A DNA stretch of 64,000 bases, from NCBI GenBank assembly GCA_035570055.1, contig DATMLM010000073.1, forward strand, positions 255,478 to 319,477, in the 5' to 3' direction. A program made the position numbers and the translations under genes. Below, piece by piece: positions 41,727 to 51,020 of the stretch; within the stretch, counting starts at the first letter, position 1; each line of letters begins with the position of its first letter. The notes beneath the pieces were generated by a model. The model was not told the origin of the DNA, made no database searches, and worked only from the letters and a program-made list of their open reading frames with translations. Source of the DNA: DASRDS01 sp035570055 (GTDB lineage Bacteria > Gemmatimonadota > Gemmatimonadetes > Gemmatimonadales > Gemmatimonadaceae).

Positions 41727-44165
41727 ATGCTACTCGATGACATCGCGCAAGACGTCCGACATGCGCTCCGCGCTCTGAGGCAGCGGCCAGGATTCGCGGC
41801 GGTGGCGCTGCTCATTTTGGCGCTTGGCATCAGCGCCGCCACTGTCATGTTTACGATCGTCGACGGCGTGTTGTTGCGACGCCTGCCGTTCCCGGCACCG
41901 GATCGCCTCGTGGCGCTCCGGACCTCTACGCAGGACGTGGGAGAGGTGTGGGGATATTCGTATCCCGACATCCAGGACCTGATCCGAACGAGTCGCACGC
42001 TCGATGTGGCTGCGTGGACCTACGGCGGCGGAACGATCACCGGCAACGGGCCGGCCGAATACGTACCGGGGCGACTGCTGTCAGCGAACCTCCTTCCGGT
42101 TCTTGGGCTTCAGCCCGAGCAGGGGCGCGCATTCCGCGCCGACGAGGATCGGCCCGGCGCAATACCCGTCGCCATGATCAGCGATGCGTTATGGCGCCGG
42201 CATTTCGGCGGGAGTCCTTCGGCAATAGGCGGCTCCCTCGGCTATGACGGTGTCACCTACATCGTGATCGGCGTGCTGCCCGCGGCATTCGAGCTTACGG
42301 GGCAAGCCGACGTCTTCACGCCACTCGGCCAGAGCACCGATCCGCGCCTGCACACGCGCGGCGCTCGGTTCATCCGCGCGCTCGCCCGACTGCGACCGGG
42401 GATCACTGTGGCCCAGGCGAGAGCCGAGCTGGCGCTCACCGGCCGCCAGTTGGCGGCGCAGTACCCTGCGACGAACGCAGGGGCTGGTATGGTTGCGCAT
42501 CCGCTGCGCGACGAGGTCGTGGGACAGATCGGTTCGACGCTCTGGCTGCTGCTCGCCGCGGTGTCGCTCGTCTTGCTCATCGCGTGCGTGAACATCGCCA
42601 GTCTGCTCTTGGCGCGCGCCGTCGCCCGCGATCACGAGCTGGCGCTCCGTACCGCCTTGGGCGCCAATCGCGGGCGCATCGCGCGACAGTGCATGACCGA
42701 GAGCGCCGTCCTCGGTGTGGCCGGTGGCGCACTGGGCGCCATCCTCGCCGCGGCTGGCGTCCGGCCGTTCGTCGCGCTCTGGCCGGGCGGCCTCCCGCGG
42801 GCCGGAGAGATTCGACTCGACTGGCGCGCGCTCGTGTTTGCGCTCGCGGTGTCGCTGGCCACGGGCATCCTGGCGGGACTGGCGCCGGCACTGCGCGCCA
42901 GCGTCCGCGATCTTGGGCGCACGCTGCGCGCATCGGGTCGCGGGACCACGGCCAACACGCGGCGGATGCACGGGGCGTTCGTGGTGGCCGAGTTGGCGTT
43001 GGCGATCGTGTTGCTGGTGTCGGCCGGCATGCTCGGCCGAACATTGATCACCCAATCGACGCGCGATCCCGGGATCGACCCCCACCACGTGCTGGTCGCC
43101 CGATTCGCGCTCGCGCCCAATGTGCTGGGCGACAGCCAACAGATTCGCGCGGCGTGGCGCCAAGTCGTTGAGCGGGCGCGCGCCGTACCCGGTATTCGCG
43201 GCGTCGCGCTGGCGGACATCATACCCATGCGGGAAGGCGAGAACACCATGTCGTATTGGACGACACCGACCGCCCCGCCGCCGGACCAGGAGCCAGACGC
43301 GCTCGCCTCCAGTGTGTCGCCGGACTACCGCGCGGTCATGGGCATCCCGCTGCTGAAGGGCCGGTTCTTCACGGATGCCGACAGCCTCGGCACGGAACCG
43401 GTGGTCGTCATCGATGCCAATCTCGCGCGCCACGCCTTTGGCGACACGGATCCCGTGGGCCAGCGCCTCTGGCTGCCCGGCCTGGGCCCACACCCATCGC
43501 GCATCGTCGGCGTCGTCGGGCATGTGCGCCAGTGGGGAATGGCGAACGACGACGTGTCGCGCGTACACGATCAGGTCTACTATCCGTTCGCCCAGGTGCC
43601 GGAGTCGCTCATGCACCTCTACTCCACGTTCCTGTCGATCGCCGTGCGCACGACAGCCGCACCGTCCGACGCCATCCGTCCGCTCCAGTCCGCGCTCGGC
43701 GGTGCTGGATCCGACGAGGCGATGTACGACGTCCAGACGATGGATGACGCAGTGCGCGCTTCGCTCGATCAGCAGCGTTTCCTATTACTGCTGTTCGGCA
43801 TCTTTGCCGGCGTGGCGATGCTCCTCGCTTGCGTCGGGATCTACGGCGTCCTCTCCTACCTCACGACCCAACGCGTCCCTGAGATCGGCGTGCGGCTCGC
43901 GCTAGGTGCCACAGCCGGCGACGTAGTCCGCTTCATTCTTCAGGACAGCATCCGACTGATAGCGCTCGGCACCGCGCTAGGCCTCGCCGCGGCGCTCCTC
44001 GCCGGCCGGGTCCTGCTCAAGGTGGTCGTCGGCATGCAGCCGACGGAGCCGGCAACGGTTGCCGCGATGGTCGCGCTGCTCGTCGCCGCCGCGCTGACCG
44101 CTAGCTTCTTACCCGCCCGGTGGGCCAGCCGCATCGATCCGGTCAGAGCGTTACGGGAGAACTAG
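41727..44165 (+). CDS. ADOP-type ABC transporter permease (MacB-like)
   Basis: 812 aa. Acidobacterial duplicated orphan permease layout: an N-terminal QDVRHALRALRQRPGFAAVALLILALGISAATVMFTIVDGVLLR, a large extracytoplasmic MacB_PCD domain (about residues 60-260), a FtsX core (SLLLARAVARDHELALRTALGANRGRIARQC), a second periplasmic domain (MREGENTMSYWTTP region), and a second FtsX core (GVLSYLTTQRVPEIGVRLALGATAGDVVRF). There is no adjacent ATPase gene, as usual for ADOPs. Likely export or signalling role; substrate unknown. Confidence 0.92.
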   Translation: MLLDDIAQDVRHALRALRQRPGFAAVALLILALGISAATVMFTIVDGVLLRRLPFPAPDRLVALRTSTQDVGEVWGYSYPDIQDLIRTSRTLDVAAWTYGGGTITGNGPAEYVPGRLLSANLLPVLGLQPEQGRAFRADEDRPGAIPVAMISDALWRRHFGGSPSAIGGSLGYDGVTYIVIGVLPAAFELTGQADVFTPLGQSTDPRLHTRGARFIRALARLRPGITVAQARAELALTGRQLAAQYPATNAGAGMVAHPLRDEVVGQIGSTLWLLLAAVSLVLLIACVNIASLLLARAVARDHELALRTALGANRGRIARQCMTESAVLGVAGGALGAILAAAGVRPFVALWPGGLPRAGEIRLDWRALVFALAVSLATGILAGLAPALRASVRDLGRTLRASGRGTTANTRRMHGAFVVAELALAIVLLVSAGMLGRTLITQSTRDPGIDPHHVLVARFALAPNVLGDSQQIRAAWRQVVERARAVPGIRGVALADIIPMREGENTMSYWTTPTAPPPDQEPDALASSVSPDYRAVMGIPLLKGRFFTDADSLGTEPVVVIDANLARHAFGDTDPVGQRLWLPGLGPHPSRIVGVVGHVRQWGMANDDVSRVHDQVYYPFAQVPESLMHLYSTFLSIAVRTTAAPSDAIRPLQSALGGAGSDEAMYDVQTMDDAVRASLDQQRFLLLLFGIFAGVAMLLACVGIYGVLSYLTTQRVPEIGVRLALGATAGDVVRFILQDSIRLIALGTALGLAAALLAGRVLLKVVVGMQPTEPATVAAMVALLVAAALTASFLPARWASRIDPVRALREN

Positions 44166-44214
44166 TGGAGGCGGCATAGACGCAAGTGCACTGAGCGCCG
44201 CCCTGTCCTAACTC

Positions 44215-44250
44215 TTGCCACCCGAGCGGCCCCGTCCATATTGGCCGCAT
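44215..44250 (+). promoter_or_regulatory. Possible promoter of the lipoprotein gene
   Basis: TTGCCA (44215-44220) and TATTGG (44239-44244) with 18-base spacing, six bases before the ATG. Weak -10; listed because the geometry repeats that of other genes in the window. Confidence 0.35.
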
Positions 44251-46068
44251 ATGATTCGTCTCCGTCTTCGATTTGTGGCGAGCGTGCTCCCTATTCTCGG
44301 CGCACTTGGATGTGGCAGCAGCTCGACCGGGCCTTCGGGTTTACCGCTGTCGATCAGTTTCAGCCCGACGAGCGTGGCGCAAGGGAACGCGGTGGCGTTC
44401 ACGATCATCTTGCCAACGGCTGCGCAGCAAGGCGGCATGTTGCTCCTCTTCACGTTCTCAGGTATCGCGACAGGCGTCGATTCGACGTACTTGCCAGTGG
44501 ACACGACGGGTGCGCCGCTGCAAGGGACCCTGACCATTCCATCGGGGGCGCCAGACGGCACGCTGACTTTGACCATATCGGTACCGCAGATCAATCAGCA
44601 TGCGAGCGCCGCGTTGACGATCCAAGATACGCAGCAGCCTACCGTCTCCCTGAACTCCTTCCACGACCCGCTCGGTGGCTTCAGCTGGTACGGCGAGCTG
44701 ATCGCCGGATCGGCCGATACCATCTCCATCGCGGCTGCGGACAACCATCAGCTGGCATGGGTCGGTTGGTCGCTTTCGTCCACCGGCACACTTGCGGATT
44801 CCGTCGCCGCATCGGGGACAACCGGTACCGCGACGTTCGTGGTGCACGTTCCGGCCACACTCATCGGGTCGAACGCAACGTTCACGGCATTCGCGACTGA
44901 CGCCGATGGCAATCGCGCGACCAGCGCCACCCCCGGCATGACAGTCGCCAGCCTGACAACGCATCCAGAGCAGAGCATTCCGCGCGGGGCTTCTGTCAAT
45001 GATGTCGCATTTGACAGCGCGCGCGGCCTCGTGTATCTGGCGAAACCCGATAGCCTGACGGTTGCCGTCCTCGCGTTGGGGAGCATGACCTATCAGTCGA
45101 GTATCGCGTTCCCGGCAGCGCCGACGTCGGTCGACCTTACGCCAAGCGGCGATTCACTCATCGTGGGCTTGGGGTCGCCGCCGGCGATCGCGATCGTCGA
45201 TCTTACCTCGCCAGTGCATCCGATTTTGAGCACCATTCCGCTCACCTCGAGCAGTGCGGCCGATACAGTCTATGCGCTGCGTGTGGCCGCCGACAGTCGC
45301 GCGATCATCTATACCTCCAATAACACACAGCAGCAGGGCATCGCCGTCGAGCTGAACCTCACCACCGGTGTGCAAACCGCGCTGTACACCGTTGGTGAGT
45401 TTGGTTGCCAAGCGCGCCCGATGCGGAGCGGCGATCGCACGCATGTGATGCTTTTGAACTGCCCCGATGCCAGCACGATTTATCTCTCGGCGACTCACAC
45501 CTACTCGCCCGCGGGATATTTCGGAGTTGGCGGGGGCGGAGGGACCTATTTCACGAGCGCTAGCGCGTCCGCGCCGTACCTGTACCAGTTCGCTCACCAG
45601 GTAATCGACTCCACTTTGACGGGACCTCAGTTCAACGATCCCACCACCAACTACGGCGCGGTGATCGCGCCGAATGGGAACGACTATTACGTGGGTGCTG
45701 GCGAGTGCATCTATGGAAGCGGGTGCGCCGATACCGTGCCTGGCCTCTTGCTCCACTATGTGCAGCCCCTGTCCCAGCCGCAGGAGATCATTATCGCGCC
45801 GCACCCGGTGTACGAGCTCGCCGTAGCTCCTGGCGGCGGGACGCTTTTGGCGTTGACCGCTGATACGATCGTGGCGATGGACCTGACTCACTCGACGCCG
45901 GCGACCGCGGCGCAGATCGCGCAGTTCAAGCGCTTGAGGCGGCGCCCACGGGGCCAGTCCGTGCGGCCACTGGCTCACGTTCCGCCGATCAATACATCGC
46001 CAACTTTCGAGCTCCAACTGGCAGGCCGCGTCCTCAGACCCGTCGCGCCGACGAGCGCCGCCCATTAG
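44251..46068 (+). CDS. Lipoprotein with beta-propeller/YVTN-like repeats
   Basis: 605 aa from the ATG opening a lipoprotein signal ending ALGC (Cys22 region), followed by GSSSTGPSG linker. An Ig-like region (LSISFSPTSVAQGNAVAF) precedes a C-terminal propeller with SVNDVAFDSARGLVYLAKPDSLTVAVLAL, SVDLTPSGDSLIVGLGSPPAIAIVDLTS and ELAVAPGGGTLLALTADTIVAMDL, i.e. YVTN/WD40-like strands. Anchored at the outer envelope; binding partner unknown. Located 85 bp downstream of the ADOP permease on the same strand. Confidence 0.82.
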   Translation: MIRLRLRFVASVLPILGALGCGSSSTGPSGLPLSISFSPTSVAQGNAVAFTIILPTAAQQGGMLLLFTFSGIATGVDSTYLPVDTTGAPLQGTLTIPSGAPDGTLTLTISVPQINQHASAALTIQDTQQPTVSLNSFHDPLGGFSWYGELIAGSADTISIAAADNHQLAWVGWSLSSTGTLADSVAASGTTGTATFVVHVPATLIGSNATFTAFATDADGNRATSATPGMTVASLTTHPEQSIPRGASVNDVAFDSARGLVYLAKPDSLTVAVLALGSMTYQSSIAFPAAPTSVDLTPSGDSLIVGLGSPPAIAIVDLTSPVHPILSTIPLTSSSAADTVYALRVAADSRAIIYTSNNTQQQGIAVELNLTTGVQTALYTVGEFGCQARPMRSGDRTHVMLLNCPDASTIYLSATHTYSPAGYFGVGGGGGTYFTSASASAPYLYQFAHQVIDSTLTGPQFNDPTTNYGAVIAPNGNDYYVGAGECIYGSGCADTVPGLLLHYVQPLSQPQEIIIAPHPVYELAVAPGGGTLLALTADTIVAMDLTHSTPATAAQIAQFKRLRRRPRGQSVRPLAHVPPINTSPTFELQLAGRVLRPVAPTSAAH

Positions 46069-46160
46069 TCGAGCGGGGGGTTGGAAGCTGGAGGGGCGCC
46101 CCGCCTGATGGACGGACAAGCCTTCGCGACGTCGAGGGAGAGAGTGAGAATCCCGAACGG

Positions 46161-46560
46161 GTGGTGTGGTACGACCCGGAGCAGCTTCAGGAGCTGATTC
46201 GTCGTCTCCCGTATCCCTTCAAGACATACGAGGCAATCATGGCCCACGGGCATGGAGACTTGCGCGCTGCATCGCCTCCATCGTCGCCACGCCTGGGATC
46301 ATCATATCGCGGCCGAAAAAGGGGATCTCGAACAAGGCATCCCGAAGCTCACTCCGAATGCGCCCGAGGGGAGACACTCCGAGCACACCACCACGCTACA
46401 CGATCATCGGCGCAGTTACGCGGTGAATAGTCGCAAGCGCGGGATGCCTGACCCGCTCATCGCTCATCAAGAGGGACACGCGAACACGTTGTTGATTGCG
46501 AAGCGGTATGGGCGGTACACGCCAAACGCGAGAGACTTCGCGGTGTGGGTCGGGCCAAGG
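46161..46560 (+). pseudogene. Tyrosine recombinase (integrase) remnant, 3' half with frameshifts
   Basis: Two frames show pieces of one integrase: PEQLQELIRRLPYPFKTYEAIMAHGHGD (frame from 46161), then in the frame from 46252 HHIAAEKGDLEQGIPKLTPNAPEG and the C-terminal catalytic block LHDHRRSYAVNSRKRGMPDPLIAHQEGHANTLLIAKRYGRYTPN. The R-box, H and tyrosine remain but in HQEGH the usual Leu-Gly is changed, and the 5' half is missing. No intact start. It lies on the 3' side of tRNA-Asn. Confidence 0.75.
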
Positions 46561-46666
46561 CGCGGGAAGCGGAAGAAACGCCGTTTGTCCTACCTAGACG
46601 CACTGCTGGTGCTGCTGGCGTCGGTTCGACAAGCAGGGAACTACGTTGTCGATACTGAGTTGGAAG

Positions 46667-46739
46667 CTCCCGAGACAGGACTCGAACCTGTGACCCGCGG
46701 ATTAACAGTCCGCTGCTCTACCAACTGAGCTACTCGGGA
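46667..46739 (-). tRNA. tRNA-Asn (GTT)
   Basis: Full cloverleaf on the minus strand: acceptor TCCCGAG/CTCGGGA, D stem GCTC/GAGC, anticodon stem GCGGA/TCCGC with loop CTGTTAA (anticodon GTT), T arm ACAGG-TTCGAGT-CCTGT and discriminator G. No encoded CCA follows directly. Flanked on both sides by integrase remnants, so it is a likely integration target. Confidence 0.97.
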
Positions 46740-46787
46740 ATGGAGCACGATAACTTACTGCCCTGTTTGGGGTTCCTCAAGTTACAG

Positions 46788-47125
46788 CTACCGCCGGCCG
46801 CGGCTGGGAATAGACGAGTGGTGGCACTTTTGGTGGTGGCACTCCGTCAAGCCAACCGATGCCCGTGCGGACTGCGCCCGTAGCCCTTCGGACACCGGGG
46901 GGTTCGCCGCACCCTGTAAGCTCGCCGCGACCCTCGCCGCGTCTTCGGCAAAGTACGCCTCGGGCGCGTGCTTCATGTAGCGCATCGTCATGAGCGGACT
47001 TGAGTGGCCGAGCAATTTCTGGAGCCGCGGCAGCGGCACGCGTGCGTACAGTGGACGGCGAACGTGTGCCGCAGATCGTGAATCGTCGTCGGCGGTAGAC
47101 CGGCTTGTCGGGATGGACCGCTGGA
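46788..47125 (-). pseudogene. Tyrosine recombinase (integrase) remnant, frameshifted
   Basis: Minus strand: LPPTTIHDLRHTFAVHCTHA is in one frame and, after a one-base shift near 47045, ARVPLPRLQKLLGHSSPLMTMRYMKHAPEAYFAEDAARVAASL is in the next. Together they form the C-terminal catalytic box of a phage-type integrase with R (HDLRHTF), H (LLGH) and Tyr (MTMRYMKH). The N-terminal half is absent. Distinct in sequence from the remnant on the other side of the tRNA. Confidence 0.8.
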
Positions 47126-47266
47126 AGCCGTGAAAGCGCACGCCAGTAATTCCCGAACGGCTCTGGGAGTACGAGCGCGGCCGCGTTGGACGGAACGCGC
47201 TTCGCATGCTCAACACCGCGGGATGCTATGGGCGCCAGCCGGCTCGTCGTCCTATATTGGCGCCCC

Positions 47267-47403
47267 GTGGACCTCTCCTTCATTTGGGATCCTGCCAAGG
47301 CCGATGCGAATGCCCGGAACACGGGGTGGAATTCCTCGAGGCGGTTACGGTCTTTGGCGATCCCTTGTCAGTGACCGTAGCGGACCCCGAACACGGCCCA
47401 TAA
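47267..47403 (+). pseudogene. brnT: BrnT-family toxin (DUF497) fragment, frameshifted and truncated
   Basis: The GTG frame reads VDLSFIWDPAKADANAR, the usual N-terminus of BrnT RNase toxins; a missing A in the following AAA/AC run shifts the frame, after which HGVEFLEAVTVFGDPLSVTVADPEHGP continues. A TAA at 47401 ends it at roughly half the normal about 90 residues and the catalytic C-terminal half (the DIRIISARRA region) is missing. Non-functional. Confidence 0.75.
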
Positions 47404-47419
47404 GTGGCCGTCTGTCGCA

Positions 47420-47620
47420 ATGGCTGACGACGAAATGCGAGACGAGTACGATTTCAGCGGCGGCGTACGTGGCAAGCACGCGGCGCGCTATGCCCAGGGC
47501 ACGAACATAGTCGTGCTCGACCGCGACGTAGCCGAAATATTTCCGACATCGCAGTCGGTAAACGATGCGCTTCGCGCGTTGGCGACTGTGATTCGGAATC
47601 GCGAGAGAGCATCGCGGTAG
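47420..47620 (+). CDS. BrnA-type antitoxin-like protein
   Basis: 66 aa, EMRDEYDFSGGVRGKHAARYAQGTNIVVLDRDVAEIFPTSQSVNDALRALATVIRNR, matching the small antitoxin family paired with BrnT-like toxins (DEYDFS and a C-terminal SVNDALRAL helix). It starts 16 bases after the broken toxin fragment. Probably orphaned; it may still repress its own promoter. Confidence 0.75.
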   Translation: MADDEMRDEYDFSGGVRGKHAARYAQGTNIVVLDRDVAEIFPTSQSVNDALRALATVIRNRERASR

Positions 47621-47669
47621 CCGCCACGTCCTATCGAATAGCCCACAAGGGCCATAGTGTCGTCACGCG

Positions 47670-48212
47670 ATGAGAATCACCCTCGTCTTGCTTGTCGCTA
47701 TGGCCGCCACTGTGTCCGGCAGCTGCCGAGGGCGATTGACCAGTGATGGCGCGCCAACGCTGGATCTGGCGCCAGCTGAGCGACCGGTCGTTGCACTCCT
47801 TCCGAACTCGATCGATCCCTCTTTCGTGCTGTACGCGGACGGCGGCGTATTATTCGCGCATGTAACGCGCGACCGCCCCACGCACATCAACTATCGGGCG
47901 ACGCATCTCGACATGACGAACCAGGATTCCGTGCTCGCTCGTCTCGGAATCGGACCGGCATTCTTTCGCCTGAATTCGAGCTATGACATGCGCCCGGGCG
48001 TGACCGACCTGGGAACCACATCCGTCTGCGTGTGGCGCGAGCGGAAGACGTGCGTGGCGGTGCGCGCTGGTCTGAACGCGGATGGACGAGCATCCTCGGA
48101 AACGCCGCCGGCATTCCGAGTCGCGTACGACAGTCTGGTCACCTTCGACGCCCCGGATGCTGTGCCGGCAAGCGATAGCGAGGTCGCGGTTCGCCTGGCT
48201 CGGATTCGCTGA
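47670..48212 (+). CDS. Secreted protein of unknown function
   Basis: 180 aa. Signal-like N-terminus MRITLVLLVAMAATVSGSC; the SGSC sequence is only a weak lipobox. The mature part (AERPVVALLPNSIDPSFVLYADGGVLFAHVTRDRPTHINYR and TSVCVWRERKTCVAVRAG) has no recognised domain; two cysteines in VCVWRERKTC could form a disulfide. Isolated gene downstream of the decayed integration site. Confidence 0.6.
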   Translation: MRITLVLLVAMAATVSGSCRGRLTSDGAPTLDLAPAERPVVALLPNSIDPSFVLYADGGVLFAHVTRDRPTHINYRATHLDMTNQDSVLARLGIGPAFFRLNSSYDMRPGVTDLGTTSVCVWRERKTCVAVRAGLNADGRASSETPPAFRVAYDSLVTFDAPDAVPASDSEVAVRLARIR

Positions 48213-48358
48213 CGCAGCTGAAGCGCCGGACCTGGACTGCCTCGTAGCCGCAATTATCGCATTGTCATCACCAGACTGGCGTGCCCCATGAGCTTTTGCA
48301 GCCGCGGCGATCAGCGCGTTTCAAAGCCTGACGTCGTGAGCATCAGAAACTCACCACT

Positions 48359-48742
48359 TCATCCTCCGTCGTGGGCTTCCTCGAGCTGCGCCGGTCGTCC
48401 GGCGCCGGTGGCGAGCTCTCGGAGGAGCCAACCGACCGCAAAGGCGTTGAGCGCGGCGAAGGCAAACGGCCCGTAGGTCTTTGAAGGATCATGGGCAAGG
48501 GCACCGATCACGCCGTCGAACGTCTCCACGACGGTCATGGCGATTCCCAGGAACGCGATCGCTACGCTGGACCGCACGCCGATCGCGATCAAGACCGTCA
48601 GCAGCAAAGCGACGCTTCGCGACGCGGCATAACGGGCGAAGCTGTCGCTGCCGGTGCCGAGGAGGCCCGCGACCGAAAAGCCCGCGCTGACGCCCGAACT
48701 GAGCAGCGTCATTGCGGCGCAACTCCGGAAGCGCCTGGTCAT
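48359..48742 (-). CDS. Small multi-pass membrane protein
   Basis: 127 aa; an ATG at 48712 is a possible later start. Three or four hydrophobic stretches: AAMTLLSSGVSAGFSVAGLLG, SVALLLTVLIAIGVRSSVAIAFLGIAMTVVETFDGVIGALA and YGPFAFAALNAFAVGWLLRELA. I do not recognise a family; the pattern resembles the DUF4345-like group only loosely. Codon bias is weaker than in neighbours, so moderate confidence. Confidence 0.5.
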   Translation of the reverse strand: MTRRFRSCAAMTLLSSGVSAGFSVAGLLGTGSDSFARYAASRSVALLLTVLIAIGVRSSVAIAFLGIAMTVVETFDGVIGALAHDPSKTYGPFAFAALNAFAVGWLLRELATGAGRPAQLEEAHDGG

Positions 48743-48806
48743 CGAGTCACCGCTCTGCGCGTCGCCATCGCGCTACTCATACTGCTGGCTTTCTCGAGTG
48801 TCGAGA

Positions 48807-49433
48807 TCAGGTCCGCATCCCGTGGAGCGCTCGTGAGGTCATAACGAGGTGCGCCGTACCACCCTGGATGCTCGTGACATTGAACCCAGCGATGATAGTG
48901 CCGAGTCGGCAGTTCGAGACAGCGGTCATATCGGTGTCGCTCCCAGGAAGGCAGTTGTCGCCTAACGTAGCCAGTGATGCGGTGACGGTGCCACCGCCAC
49001 CGACCGAACCCTGCGCGGTATCGGGCGCGTACTCGACATAAGGGAAGGTCTGGGCGCCGCTGAACTGCTCGTCGATTCGCATGACGGATGCCGGGTTGCT
49101 GCCGCCAGTCCACGCCGCAATGTGAATGGTCGAGTCGACGCCAAACCCAGGAGCAACTTCGTCCCAGGCGACCGCCTGAAAAGTCGTGCCTGTTCCGTTG
49201 ACCGATATTTGCACGGTCGTCGGCGCAACGCCCAACGACAAAGCAGCAATGGCGGCCGTGAGGGCGTCATGCCACGCGCCATTCGCGCCTGGATGTTGGG
49301 TCAACACGCTGTCGAAATGTTCGGCCAATGATCGAGGCGATGGGCCCGTAGGCATGTCGCTGCCGCACGCGGTGGCGGCGACTGCGCAACACACGAGAGC
49401 CGACATCGTGTGCACCCTGAGAGCGCGGCTCAT
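48807..49433 (-). CDS. Lipoprotein of unknown function
   Basis: 208 aa. GGAGGA lies eight bases before the ATG. Signal peptide with lipobox ATAC (Cys23), then GSDMPTGPSPRSLAEHFDSVLTQHPGANGAWHDALTAAIAAL, an Ig/beta-sandwich-like stretch VQISVNGTGTTFQAVAW, and paired cysteines in GDNCLPGSDTDMTAVSNCRLG. No domain recognised. The first residues after Cys resemble other exported proteins of this group; anchored in the envelope. Confidence 0.72.
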   Translation of the reverse strand: MSRALRVHTMSALVCCAVAATACGSDMPTGPSPRSLAEHFDSVLTQHPGANGAWHDALTAAIAALSLGVAPTTVQISVNGTGTTFQAVAWDEVAPGFGVDSTIHIAAWTGGSNPASVMRIDEQFSGAQTFPYVEYAPDTAQGSVGGGGTVTASLATLGDNCLPGSDTDMTAVSNCRLGTIIAGFNVTSIQGGTAHLVMTSRALHGMRT

Positions 49434-49556
49434 GGGGAATTCCTCCGTTGGTTACGCGATGCCCCGAAACACGCGGGTCCAACATAGCATGAAGCGCGCG
49501 CGCGCGGGGGCAACGGCATCCCGCGGGAGAACCATCATGGTCGTCAGGTGCTGGCG

Positions 49557-50999
49557 TCAATGCTGCGCCTGGGGCTCCTCGAGCCGCTCCGGGGGCATGG
49601 CAGTCGGCACGTGCCGCGGCACGTTGATGTTTCCCTGGTCGACCACGACATAGCCGTCTCTGACCACGAGCCACACCTTCGCGAGATCGCCCAGCGAGAC
49701 CTCAGGGCGACCATCAATAACGGTTACGTCGGCGAGCTTCCCTGGCTCCAAGGTGCCAAGTCGGTCGCCCATGTCGAGCATCTGGGCGTTCGTCCGCGTG
49801 GCGATCTGGAGCACTTCGGGAACCGTGTAGCCGAGGCGGACGAATTGCTGCAGCTCGTTGATGTAGGGTCCAGGCAGGTAGCGAAACCAATCGCGCACGA
49901 GATCAGTGCCGATGCCGAGCGTGATGCCCGCATCTTTCATCTTCTTCACCAACGCAAAGTTGGCCGACTTGGAGAAGAAGAATCGGCGTGACGTCGTGCC
50001 GTAGTACGCGCCCGCCGAATTGAAGATGATGATGTAAGGCGTCAACGTGGGATCCGACTCGGTGCCGTGCTGCTTCATGAGCGCGATCGTCTCATCGGAG
50101 CGCGGCAGCGGATGCTCGATCATGTCGATGCCCGCTTCGACCGCCCACTTCGTGTAGAACGTCTCGCAATCGCACGTCACCTTGAGGCCGAGCGCGTGCG
50201 CTTCCTGGATCGCCGCGGAAACCTCGGCCGGCGTGAAGTGGCTGGCGATCTTGATGAGGTCAGCGCCAGCGGTGAACTGCTCGCGCACCGCCTCGCGCCA
50301 ATCATCAGGCCCCGACGCGACGCGGACCATGCCCGCGGCGGTGCTGTTGTATGGCCCGCCATCGTCGCCGTGACCGCCCTTGCTCGTGATCAGCTGGCCG
50401 GCCGCGAATACACGCGGTCCGATGACACGGTTCTGCTTGACCCAGGCCTGGAGACGAAACGGTACGTCGCCCTCGGATCCAACGTCGCGTATGCTCGTGA
50501 TGCCGCTTTCGATGTAGTACCGGAGACGCTCGACCCCGCGGAGCGCCGCGTCCGCCCGGCTGCCGGCGATCGACCCCGGCGTGTCGTCATCGGGATACGT
50601 CAGGTGCGTATGCAAGTCGATGAGACCCGGCATGACGGTCTTGCCGGCGACATCGATCACGCGCGCGTCCGAGGGCCAGTTGGTCGCCGATGGCGCCAGG
50701 ATCCGGTCGATGTGGTTCCGCGTGATGACAAGCGTCCCCTCGCGCACGGCCGCGCCAGTCCCGTCGAATATGCGACCGCCCCGCAGCACGAGCGTGCCCG
50801 ACGGGCCGTTGACGCCCGGCGGCTCCGGAACCCGGCGAGGATCGTCGGAAACGCTCTGGGTCGGCGACATGAAACGCCGTCGCTCAGTCCGGGCGACGGC
50901 GGTGTCGCGCCCACTCTCCTGGCCCCTCGCCGCCGCCGGCGTCGCGAGCGGGAGAACCATCGAGACAACCATCAGGCAGAAACTCGGACGGCATGTCAC
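49557..50999 (-). CDS. Secreted amidohydrolase (imidazolonepropionase-like) with a substituted metal ligand
   Basis: 480 aa from GTG with a signal peptide ending ATPAAA. Metal-dependent hydrolase layout: GGRIFDGTGAAVREGTLVI, PGLIDLHTHLTYP (HxH), IKIASHFT (Lys), IDMIEHPLP (strand-6 His), LGIGTDLVRDW (Asp) and the C-terminal GTLEPGKLADVTVIDG. The strand-5 histidine normally in a V-x-H-A segment is replaced in VTCDCETFY. This is either a variant metal site or loss of one ligand. Substrate unknown. Confidence 0.83.
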   Translation of the reverse strand: MTCRPSFCLMVVSMVLPLATPAAARGQESGRDTAVARTERRRFMSPTQSVSDDPRRVPEPPGVNGPSGTLVLRGGRIFDGTGAAVREGTLVITRNHIDRILAPSATNWPSDARVIDVAGKTVMPGLIDLHTHLTYPDDDTPGSIAGSRADAALRGVERLRYYIESGITSIRDVGSEGDVPFRLQAWVKQNRVIGPRVFAAGQLITSKGGHGDDGGPYNSTAAGMVRVASGPDDWREAVREQFTAGADLIKIASHFTPAEVSAAIQEAHALGLKVTCDCETFYTKWAVEAGIDMIEHPLPRSDETIALMKQHGTESDPTLTPYIIIFNSAGAYYGTTSRRFFFSKSANFALVKKMKDAGITLGIGTDLVRDWFRYLPGPYINELQQFVRLGYTVPEVLQIATRTNAQMLDMGDRLGTLEPGKLADVTVIDGRPEVSLGDLAKVWLVVRDGYVVVDQGNINVPRHVPTAMPPERLEEPQAQH

Positions 51000-51020
51000 G
51001 TCGCCACACTCCGCGTTAGA

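Noticed and set aside
46667..46728. C-terminal end of the frame 46252-46728 as integrase protein
   Set aside because: The last residues (PETGLEPVTRGLTVRCSTN) are the translation of the tRNA-Asn gene on the opposite strand.
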